From Candidatus Aminicenantota bacterium (GTDB taxonomy: Bacteria; Acidobacteriota; Aminicenantia; Aminicenantales; UBA8522): a stretch of DNA of 7,551 nt. Below the pieces are notes generated by a model. It searched no databases and was not told where the DNA came from. It saw nothing but the letters and a program-made list of their open reading frames with translations. The stretch spans positions 4,195 to 11,745 of the forward strand of contig DQHV01000192.1 of the NCBI GenBank assembly GCA_003524335.1. Reading direction: 5' to 3'. Shown one piece after another: positions 1 through 6,694 of this stretch (the stretch's first letter is position 1; every line of letters begins with the position of its first letter). The position numbers and the translations under genes were made by a program.

Positions 1-1251
1 AAGGTCGAGGGGAATCTCATCGGCTGTTTGGGCATGGGGAAGAAGATCGACAACTCGTTCCTCAACAGCGAGGACTGGGACCTCCTGACGACGATCTCCT
101 CGCCGGTCGCCCTGGCCATCGAGAACGCCTCTCTGTACCAGCAGGCGAGTGTTCGTGCCCTCGAACTCGAGAGGCTCAAGGATTACAGCGAGAACATCAT
201 CGAAAGTCTGACCGTGGGTGTCGCCGTCCTCGACCAAAAGGGAGAGATCATCGGTTGGAACCGGGTGCTGGAGGGGATCTTCACCCTGACCAAAGGACAG
301 GTCCTCGGCCAGAAAATCGAGCAGATCCTGGGTCCCCAGAACTTTCTGTCCCTGTTTCCCAGCGACACCCAGCAGGATTTCCGCCTGCTGAGCGAAATCA
401 CCTTAGAGCTTCCGGGGGGAGGCAAGAGGATCTTCGACATCGCCAAGACGCCTTTGTTCGACAACCAGATGATCCCCTACGGGACGATCATCGTCTTCGA
501 GGACATCACCGAGAAGATCCGCCTCCAGCAACAGCTGGTGACCTCGGAAAAGTTGGCCTCGATCGGCCTCCTCTCAGCGGGCGTCGCCCATGAGATCAAC
601 ACGCCGCTGACGGGGATCTCTAGCTACGTCCAGATGCTCCAGAAAAAGCTCACCGATTCTCACTACGCCCAGATCCTGGAGAAGATCGAGGTCCAGACCG
701 AGCGGGTTTCCCGGATCGTCAAGAACCTGCTCAATTTTGCCCGCAACCCCGCGGATTCAGCCTTCCAAAAGGTGTCCATTCCCGACAGCCTGAAAGAGAT
801 TATCTCGCTCATCGAGTACAAGCTCAAGGCGATGAGCATCAAGCTGGAGATGAACCTGGCCCCGGTCAAACTCATCTGGGGGCAGGGGGAACGACTGCAG
901 CAGGTCTTCATTAACATCATCCTCAACGCCATCGACGCCATGCCCAAGGGGGGGACCCTCTGCATCCAGGCGGATCTGGAAGGCCGGAAAGTGGTCGTCA
1001 AAATCGCCGACACCGGGACGGGAATCGAGCCCCAGCACCTGCCTCAGATCTTCGATCCCTTCTTCACGACCAAGGGCATTGGCAAGGGCACCGGTTTGGG
1101 CCTGTCCATCTCCTACGCCATTATCAAGGAACATGAAGGGGATATCACCGTCGAGAGCGAGGCGGGCAAGGGGACTTGCTTCACCATCATCGTCCCTGCC
1201 GACCTGGACCTGAGAAAACTGGGCCACAAGCCCTCGTTCATCCGGAATTGA
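1..1251 (+). CDS. Sensor histidine kinase (GAF-PAS-HisKA-HATPase), 5' end missing
   Basis: The reading frame is open from base 1, so the gene begins upstream; the TTG at 28 lies inside a GAF-domain tail and is not a credible start. Counting residues from that TTG: the end of a GAF domain (to about 38, ending AIENASLYQQ), a PAS domain (about 55-165), then a HisKA dimerisation/phosphoacceptor domain with H188 in AGVAHEINTPL. The HATPase_c domain shows an N box (N300 in LNAIDAMP), G1 (DTGTGI, 328-333), F box (FDPFFTTK) and G2 (GKGTGLGLS, 352-360). The kinase core is complete and resembles NtrB/ZraS-type kinases. No membrane segment is visible in this part. The stop at 1249-1251 lies 2 nt before the response regulator ATG, so the two form an operon and a cognate pair (inference from context). 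The GAF and PAS domains suggest sensing of a small molecule or redox state; the ligand cannot be read from the sequence. Confidence 0.93.
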   Translation, partial: KVEGNLIGCLGMGKKIDNSFLNSEDWDLLTTISSPVALAIENASLYQQASVRALELERLKDYSENIIESLTVGVAVLDQKGEIIGWNRVLEGIFTLTKGQVLGQKIEQILGPQNFLSLFPSDTQQDFRLLSEITLELPGGGKRIFDIAKTPLFDNQMIPYGTIIVFEDITEKIRLQQQLVTSEKLASIGLLSAGVAHEINTPLTGISSYVQMLQKKLTDSHYAQILEKIEVQTERVSRIVKNLLNFARNPADSAFQKVSIPDSLKEIISLIEYKLKAMSIKLEMNLAPVKLIWGQGERLQQVFINIILNAIDAMPKGGTLCIQADLEGRKVVVKIADTGTGIEPQHLPQIFDPFFTTKGIGKGTGLGLSISYAIIKEHEGDITVESEAGKGTCFTIIVPADLDLRKLGHKPSFIRN

Positions 1252-1253
1252 CC

Positions 1254-2645
<1,392 letters not shown>

Positions 2646-2649
2646 GCGG

Positions 2650-5295
2650 CTAATCCTTCCCAACCAAGAACTTTCCCGGCACGGCCTGACCGGGATTGAC
2701 GTCGAGTTTGCCGATTGGGCCCGGCAAAGAAAACTCGAATTCCTGGCTTTTTTGATCGACTATGAGTTTCTCACGCCGGTGCGCCCCGTGCTCATCCTCC
2801 CACGAGATCCAGAGCGGAAAGACGAAATTCTCATTGAACTGACTCACCCTAATCTTCAGGAGAACGCCGGCCCGCTGTTTTTCGATACTGTAGCGCACCT
2901 GGGCATCGGGGAGCAGATGGGAATCGAACCAGAGCCGGAAAAAGTCGTTCAGATCCCGGCCGGAAACCTTCTCCAGCATCCTCCTGAACTGACCCGTGGA
3001 CGCGGCTGTGAACTTGTACGCACCGAAGAACTCTCTCAGGCCGGAGAAGAAGACTTCGTCACCCAGCAGGTCGTGGAGCATGTTCAAGACGAGGGTGGTT
3101 TTATCGTAGACAACCGCCTGGTAGGCCTCATAATCGGTGAAGCTGAGGCGGGAGCCCATGGTGATCGGTCCCCATACGGACTTCTTCTCGGTCCAGCGGG
3201 AGAACTTCTTGAGGATTTCAGCCAGAGCCTCGTCTCCGTATTTCGATTGAAGGTAGAGAGCCGAGGAATACTGGGACAGCCCCTCGCTCAGCCACTGGTC
3301 CTTGTATCTGGCCCAGGTGACGCCCTGTCCCCACCACTGGTGGGCGATCTCATGGGCGAGGAAATACTCCCTCCATTGAGAGGACAGGTCCACCGGGCTG
3401 TTCGGGTTGCCGACGAGTCTTTCCCGGACCCCGGATCCGGCGTTGGTGACGCGGGGGAGGTCGTTCAGGATAATGAACGAGGCCGGGCTGTGGCCGCCCG
3501 CCGTGCGCCAGAGCCTCTGGACGACGCGCAGGTTTTCGAAGGGGAATGAACCGAACCGGGACTCGTAAAACTCTAGAATCCGGCCCGCTTCAACCAGGAG
3601 GTTCTTCCGGACCGAACGGACATCGGATGAGGCATAGGAGGCGAGCGGCGGAGGGCCGGGTTTTTCCTGGGTCAAGCTCAATTTTCCGACGAGGAAGGAC
3701 AGATATTTCACGGGGTGCTTGGTCTCGTAGACCGAGCACGAGCTCCCGACCTTATCGATCTCGGTCACCCGTTGGACGCCGTTCAGGACGCTTTTTTCGA
3801 CGAGGACCCCGTTGGAGATCACGGAATATGGCGGCGGGACGATGACCTTGAGCCGAGCCGTGAAAAAGTCCTCGGTGAGGGGATAGGGATACCACTGGGC
3901 CGACTGGCTGAAGAGAAAGGTCTCAAACCGAATAGGAATGTCGTCGGGCGCCTCGACGTACCGTTGCCCCACGAGCGTGTCCGTCAGCTGGGCGGGCGGC
4001 TCCAGCCGGCCCCGGTAAAAGACCTCGATCGTTGTCCTAACGTTCCTGGCAATGGGCTCCAGGAAGTAGATATAGAGGATCCGCGCGGTCGGGTCCTGGG
4101 TGAAGAGAAGCTCTCTCCGTTCGCCGTCATAGATGCGCAGGATTTCGAGCCCCGGGTGAAACTTGAACTTGACGGCATCGAGGCCGTCGACCTGGCTGAG
4201 GAAGCCGAGCCTGGCCCTGGCCGAAAGGTAATAGTCCTCGGGCTGGAAATCCAGCTCGATGTCATAGTCCCGAACGTCGTACCTCGGGCTGAAGCTGATG
4301 ATCAGGCGTCCTCCTCCCTGCTCCTGCCTGGGGGAATAGAGGCTGATGAACCGCTCCCGGGCAGTATCGAAGAGGGTAACCTCCTCTTCGGCAAAAGGAG
4401 AATAGACGTAGGCCATCTCCCCCGTCTTTCTGCCCCGGAACTGGATCACGGCCTCCTGCCCCTGGGGGAGGAAAGAGAGGGGATCCTGACTGAGCGGGCT
4501 CTGAATCGTGAAATAGCGCGAATGGTATTTCGCGAATATCGCCTCGGCCCTGCTCCTCGCTTTCTCGCCGGCGACACTGGCGGGGACCCCGACGTTGCCC
4601 GCAATCTTGATGTTCTGCTTGAAAAAAGCGTCGGAGAAGCGGAGGAAGGAATGATCGATCCGGTCTTCCAGTATCTTATTCTTATAGAGGAGGGCAAGCT
4701 GATGTCTTTCGCCGGGGTCCGCGGGGGAGAATACTAAGCGGCCGTCGCCGACGACGAGGAGAGCCGTCTCCAAGTTGGGGATATTGTCATAGAAGACGAG
4801 GGCGTTTCGGAAGGTCAGGCTGAAGTCGGCGTGAGTGATCTCGACGCTCTCCGCTCTCTCGATTCGCCCGGCCGGCAGCTGGATCTTATACAGCTGGTTG
4901 AGGTTCCCCCTCGCGCTTTTTTCTTTGACCTGCCAGCGGCCCCCGTTATTTTCCAGCTTGAGCTGCCATGTCTCGATCAGGGCGGCATATGGATTCTGAC
5001 AGATGACCTGGAGGAAAACGACGGGTCTCTCCTGGTTGAAGTTCCCCTTGTTGGCCCAGTTTAAGGCCACCGACTCCATCCTCAATTCGTCAAAATAGCG
5101 GGTGAGCTCGGCCCTCTGTTGCTCCCGCAATTCCGGCGCGTAGGCTTCAAGGTATGGCTCAAAGCGACGGAAAGAGAAGTCGTGCTGGAGTTGGAGTAGA
5201 AACTCCGGGATGCTCTGGTCCGCAAACGCCGAAGCGGATAGGAGGATGATGAAGAGCGAGGGGATGAGGCAGAAGAAAAAGGAACGCTTCTTCAC
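2650..5295 (-). CDS. Secreted M1-family zinc metallopeptidase lacking GxMEN
   Basis: With the GTG start at 5293-5295 the protein has 881 residues. Residues 1-25 form a classic Sec signal peptide (KKR, a hydrophobic core, then SASAFA-DQ), so it acts outside the cytoplasm. Residues 26 to about 340 are an unrecognised beta-rich N-terminal region. An M1-type N-terminal beta domain follows (about 343-545). The catalytic domain carries HEIAH (648-652) and the zinc-ligand glutamate E671, giving a perfect HEXXH-X18-E, plus a candidate catalytic tyrosine Y730 (VVYDKTTLVLNML). The last 80 residues look like an Ig-like beta domain; the long helical domain IV of PepN-type enzymes is absent. Where M1 aminopeptidases carry GxMEN, this protein reads AGGHSPASF (599-607), so the glutamate that holds the substrate N terminus is missing. 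Upstream in-frame starts (TTG 5409, ATG 5379, ATG 5355) would put 20 or more non-signal residues before the signal peptide. Neither GTG nor ATG 5355 has a good Shine-Dalgarno. It is convergent with the regulator gene. Confidence 0.9.
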   Translation of the reverse strand: MKKRSFFFCLIPSLFIILLSASAFADQSIPEFLLQLQHDFSFRRFEPYLEAYAPELREQQRAELTRYFDELRMESVALNWANKGNFNQERPVVFLQVICQNPYAALIETWQLKLENNGGRWQVKEKSARGNLNQLYKIQLPAGRIERAESVEITHADFSLTFRNALVFYDNIPNLETALLVVGDGRLVFSPADPGERHQLALLYKNKILEDRIDHSFLRFSDAFFKQNIKIAGNVGVPASVAGEKARSRAEAIFAKYHSRYFTIQSPLSQDPLSFLPQGQEAVIQFRGRKTGEMAYVYSPFAEEEVTLFDTARERFISLYSPRQEQGGGRLIISFSPRYDVRDYDIELDFQPEDYYLSARARLGFLSQVDGLDAVKFKFHPGLEILRIYDGERRELLFTQDPTARILYIYFLEPIARNVRTTIEVFYRGRLEPPAQLTDTLVGQRYVEAPDDIPIRFETFLFSQSAQWYPYPLTEDFFTARLKVIVPPPYSVISNGVLVEKSVLNGVQRVTEIDKVGSSCSVYETKHPVKYLSFLVGKLSLTQEKPGPPPLASYASSDVRSVRKNLLVEAGRILEFYESRFGSFPFENLRVVQRLWRTAGGHSPASFIILNDLPRVTNAGSGVRERLVGNPNSPVDLSSQWREYFLAHEIAHQWWGQGVTWARYKDQWLSEGLSQYSSALYLQSKYGDEALAEILKKFSRWTEKKSVWGPITMGSRLSFTDYEAYQAVVYDKTTLVLNMLHDLLGDEVFFSGLREFFGAYKFTAASTGQFRRMLEKVSGRDLNDFFRLWFDSHLLPDAQVRYSIEKQRAGVLLKIRVSQFNENFVFPLWISWEDEHGAHRREKLIVDQKSQEFEFSLPGPIGKLDVNPGQAVPGKFLVGKD

Positions 5296-5301
5296 CTGAT
5301 C

Positions 5302-5310
5302 ATTATAACA
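5302..5310 (-). promoter_or_regulatory. Extended -10 element abutting the peptidase GTG start
   Basis: Reading the minus strand, TGTTATAAT is a perfect extended -10 (TGnTATAAT), followed by six bases (GATCAG) and then the GTG start codon. Transcription from it would begin at about the GTG, giving a leaderless or near-leaderless mRNA. No -35 box is evident at the right distance. It could also be a chance match in an AT-rich stretch. Confidence 0.35.
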
Positions 5311-5334
5311 AAAACCCTCAGACTCGAGGAAGGA

Positions 5335-5351
5335 GGCCCCCGGGGGGGGCC
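5335..5351. repeat. C5G8 homopolymer inverted repeat
   Basis: The plus strand reads GGCCCCCGGGGGGGGCC. Long adjacent C and G runs form a self-complementary block between the sigma-54 promoter and the GTG start, within the predicted peptidase leader. It would make a very stable stem, and it is a place where replication slippage or sequencing error is likely. Confidence 0.6.
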
Positions 5352-5392
5352 GCATCTGCCCTTTTTCCGTTCCTGCCATCACACTATCAAAG

Positions 5393-5408
5393 AGCAGGAT
5401 TTGTGCCA
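5393..5408 (-). promoter_or_regulatory. Sigma-54 (-24/-12) promoter for the M1 peptidase gene
   Basis: The minus strand reads TGGCACAAATCCTGCT. This matches the TGGCACG-N4-TTGCW consensus with a full TGGCAC, the invariant GG-N10-GC spacing and TGCT at the -12 element. Transcription would start near 5382 and leave a leader of about 87 nt before the GTG. The motif lies in a non-coding gap, points at the peptidase gene, and is next to a gene for a sigma-54 activator. I noticed no other TGGCAC element with this spacing in the window. Prediction from sequence only. Confidence 0.6.
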
Positions 5409-5427
5409 AAAAAGGCCTTCGCCCCTT
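5408..5427 (-). terminator. Weak intrinsic terminator candidate after speD
   Basis: The minus strand reads AAGGGGC-GAAG-GCCTTTTTT. A GGC/GCC stem, extendable with two G-U and two A-U pairs, precedes a run of six T. The stem is short and some of the T run is used in pairing, so it would be weak at best. It sits 85-105 nt past the speD stop and runs directly into the -24 box of the sigma-54 promoter. Confidence 0.3.
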
Positions 5428-5475
5428 ATATTATCCCTGGTAACGAGTCCGCCCGGATAAGAAGCTGTGGGGCAG

Positions 5476-5511
5476 GGCGTAAAATATCTTTACAGCCGCG
5501 GTAAAACTACC
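5476..5511. promoter_or_regulatory. Paired GTAAAA inverted repeats, candidate activator-binding (UAS) sites
   Basis: GTAAA-ATATC-TTTAC (5479-5493) and GGTA-AAAC-TACC (5500-5511) are two adjacent inverted repeats. Each contains GTAAAA, starting at 5479 and 5501, which are 22 bp or about two helical turns apart. They lie about 100-125 bp upstream of the predicted sigma-54 start site, the usual distance for NtrC-type activator sites. The first, extended by GGC/GCC with one bulge, could instead be a 3' hairpin of the speD transcript, but it has no U tract after it. Confidence 0.35.
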
Positions 5512-5949
5512 TCACTCTTTTTTCTGGCTGCTTTTCTTGAAGTCTTCTTCCCAGGTAATGAAGCTGTGGTAGTAGATCAAGTCGCCCTCGTCGAGTCCGC
5601 GGGTGATTTCGGTGATGTGGGATGTTGAAGAGCCGAACGCCTCGACGGCAAAAACAACAGCTTTCTCCGGATCGACATGCTTGCCGCAGGTGTAGATATC
5701 CAGGGCGACGTAGCCGAATTCCGGCCAAGTGTGGGTGGAGATATGGGATTCGGAAATGACCACCACCCCGGAGACTCCCTGGGGCGGGAACCGGCTGAAG
5801 GAGATCGACCAGACCTGGGCGCCGGCGATTTCCGCCGCCTTGACCAGGATCTGCTGGACTTTCTCAACGCTGCCGATGACCTTGGGATCGCAGCCCGAGG
5901 CCTCAACTATATAATGGTGGCCGATCGTTTCATGAATCTCTTTGGCCAT
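5512..5949 (-). CDS. speD: S-adenosylmethionine decarboxylase proenzyme, prokaryotic class
   Basis: This 145-residue pyruvoyl enzyme decarboxylates S-adenosylmethionine to supply aminopropyl groups for spermidine synthesis. The proenzyme cuts itself between E67 and S68 in VISESHIS, and S68 becomes the pyruvoyl cofactor on the alpha chain. H73 and C88 (YTCGKH) match the processing and proton-donor residues of Thermotoga SpeD (S63, H68, C83) with identical spacing. N-terminal HETIGHHYIVEASGC is also typical, and the length is close to that of other short bacterial SpeD proteins. ATG 5949 is supported by AGGAG 8 nt upstream (5958-5962). It follows the Lrp-type gene on the same strand after 67 nt and probably has its own promoter. 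No speE (spermidine synthase) is adjacent in this window. Some SpeD homologues have changed substrate to arginine or ornithine, which the sequence alone does not exclude. Confidence 0.95.
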   Translation of the reverse strand: MAKEIHETIGHHYIVEASGCDPKVIGSVEKVQQILVKAAEIAGAQVWSISFSRFPPQGVSGVVVISESHISTHTWPEFGYVALDIYTCGKHVDPEKAVVFAVEAFGSSTSHITEITRGLDEGDLIYYHSFITWEEDFKKSSQKKE

Positions 5950-5974
5950 TTCCTTATCTCCTCTGTCGGGCTAT

Positions 5975-6003
5975 ACGTTAGGCCATAATATCCCCCCTGT
6001 CAA
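5975..6003 (-). promoter_or_regulatory. Candidate speD promoter
   Basis: On the minus strand a perfect -35 box TTGACA (5998-6003) is followed by a 17-bp spacer and TAACGT (5975-5980), a poor -10 with 3 of 6 matches. It lies in the 67-nt gap between the regulator stop and the speD start, and would give a leader of about 20 nt carrying the speD ribosome binding site. Confidence 0.4.
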
Positions 6004-6016
6004 GAAACGATTAGCC

Positions 6017-6460
6017 TTACACGAGGACGCGTTTTTCCTCCTTGACGATATTCAGCACCAGGTGGGTGACCGTGCGGTCGATGTAGGGCAGGGCTAAAAC
6101 ACCCTTGATAAAATCATTGAGGTCATCGCGGCTCCGGAAATATCCGATAACCAGCGAATCCCATTCCCCGGTGATATCGTAAACGGCGGCCACGCGCCGG
6201 TCGGAGGAGATCTTCTGCTGCGTTTCGAGAAGCTTACCTTTGGAGATACGAAGGGCGATAATGGCAACGAGGTCGATGCCGAAATAGGCCGCGTCGACGA
6301 CCGGGATGTACCCCTTGATCGCCCCAGCCGTTTCCAACCGCTTCACCTTATTAATGACGGCGGTCGCCGAGGTGCCCACCTCTTTGGCGATTTCCCGGAA
6401 GCTCTTGCGGGCGTTCCGGTTCATCGCCCGGACGATCTTTTTCTCCAGCTCATCGATCAT
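6017..6460 (-). CDS. Lrp/AsnC-family transcriptional regulator
   Basis: This 147-residue regulator has a winged helix-turn-helix in the first 50 residues (SFREIAKEVGTSATAVINKVKRLETAGAIKGY, about 20-51) and a C-terminal RAM/AsnC ligand-binding domain (about 65-140) with the family TG..D signature in ITGEWDSL (96-103). Family members form dimers that assemble into octamers or other multimers, wrap DNA over several spaced sites, and respond to amino acids. ATG 6460 has a full AGGAGG 5 nt upstream (6466-6471). The gene is divergent from glnA with 234 bp between the start codons, and that gap holds repeats spaced as Lrp sites often are. Autoregulation and control of glnA are therefore likely; the ligand, perhaps glutamine or another amino acid, is a guess. 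Confidence 0.95.
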   Translation of the reverse strand: MIDELEKKIVRAMNRNARKSFREIAKEVGTSATAVINKVKRLETAGAIKGYIPVVDAAYFGIDLVAIIALRISKGKLLETQQKISSDRRVAAVYDITGEWDSLVIGYFRSRDDLNDFIKGVLALPYIDRTVTHLVLNIVKEEKRVLV

Positions 6461-6512
6461 AACCGCCTCCTCTACGTCCGTATTTATCTATATTCTTGAG
6501 TCAATTGCCACT

Positions 6513-6541
6513 ATTTTATCGTAATATCTTGACAATTGCAA
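6513..6541 (-). promoter_or_regulatory. Candidate promoter of the Lrp/AsnC regulator gene
   Basis: On the minus strand TTGCAA (6536-6541, 4 of 6), a 17-bp spacer and TAAAAT (6513-6518, 5 of 6) form a housekeeping-type promoter. Transcription would start near 6506 and give a leader of about 45 nt. Its -35 box lies 1 bp from the -35 box of the divergent glnA promoter. Confidence 0.5.
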
Positions 6542-6558
6542 TTATTAATGGTAATAAT
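6529..6558 (+). promoter_or_regulatory. Candidate glnA promoter
   Basis: A perfect -35 box TTGACA (6529-6534), an 18-bp spacer and AATAAT (6553-6558, 5 of 6) form a good housekeeping promoter. Transcription would start near 6565, leaving a leader of about 130 nt. No sigma-54 element is seen here, so this glnA is not expected to depend directly on the NtrC-type regulator at 1254-2645. Confidence 0.6.
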
Positions 6559-6563
6559 TACCA
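6549..6563. promoter_or_regulatory. 15-bp palindrome over the glnA -10 box
   Basis: TGGTAAT-A-ATTACCA is a perfect palindrome that contains the glnA -10 hexamer. A protein bound here would block RNA polymerase, so it is a candidate repressor operator, most simply for the divergent Lrp-type protein. Confidence 0.5.
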
Positions 6564-6626
6564 CTTGATGTCAAACCGGGCGCTTTCCGTTTCCGCTCTC
6601 ATCATCCATCTTAGGGCAATCCTCTG

Positions 6627-6642
6627 CCTCCGTCAACGGAGG
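6627..6642 (+). other. Hairpin in the glnA leader
   Basis: CCTCCG-TCAA-CGGAGG forms a perfect 6-bp GC-rich stem with a 4-nt loop, about 62 nt into the predicted leader and 52 nt before the glnA start. No T tract follows, so it is not an intrinsic terminator. The 3' arm contains a Shine-Dalgarno-like GGAGG held in the stem. No known riboswitch class was recognised in the leader. Confidence 0.45.
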
Positions 6643-6694
6643 TCCTTCCCGGCGCGGTCCCTTCTTAATCTTGATAGAATGAAAGGAGAAAAAC

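Larger units (their letters stand above)
6495..6574. promoter_or_regulatory. Three CTTGA-type repeats, candidate Lrp operator array
   Basis: CTTGA occurs at 6495, 6528 and 6564, 33 and 36 bp apart or roughly three helical turns. Each is followed by CAA: TTGA-G-TCAA (6496-6504), TTGACAA (6529-6535) and TTGA-TG-TCAA (6565-6574). The first and third are inverted repeats. CAATTGC (6502, 6533) and GTAATA (6521, 6551) also recur about 30 bp apart, so the first two units are degenerate copies of one another. The spacers are AT-rich. The array covers both divergent promoters, the arrangement expected for a wrapping Lrp-type multimer. Binding is inferred. Confidence 0.55.

Noticed and set aside
28..30. 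TTG as the start of the histidine kinase
   Set aside because: The frame continues to base 1 with GAF-like residues (EGNLIGCLGMGKK), so the gene is simply cut by the window edge.
1176..1253. Upstream start for the response regulator
   Set aside because: It would add 26 residues with no REC similarity, all overlapping the kinase C-terminal codons.
2752..3549. 265-codon open frame on the plus strand
   Set aside because: It is antisense to the M1 catalytic domain (HEXXH at 3340-3354 on the minus strand) and has no ribosome binding site or family resemblance.
3715..4737. 340-codon open frame on the plus strand inside the peptidase gene
   Set aside because: It lies antisense to the well-supported M1 coding region, its translation has no recognisable domain, and long antisense frames are expected in GC-rich genes.
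5296..5409. N-terminal extension of the peptidase to TTG 5409
   Set aside because: It would bury the signal peptide about 40 residues in, and the TTG lies upstream of the predicted sigma-54 start site.
6461..6694. tRNA, known riboswitch or small coding gene in the gap before glnA
   Set aside because: No cloverleaf, no recognisable riboswitch core, and no short frame with a ribosome binding site other than glnA itself.
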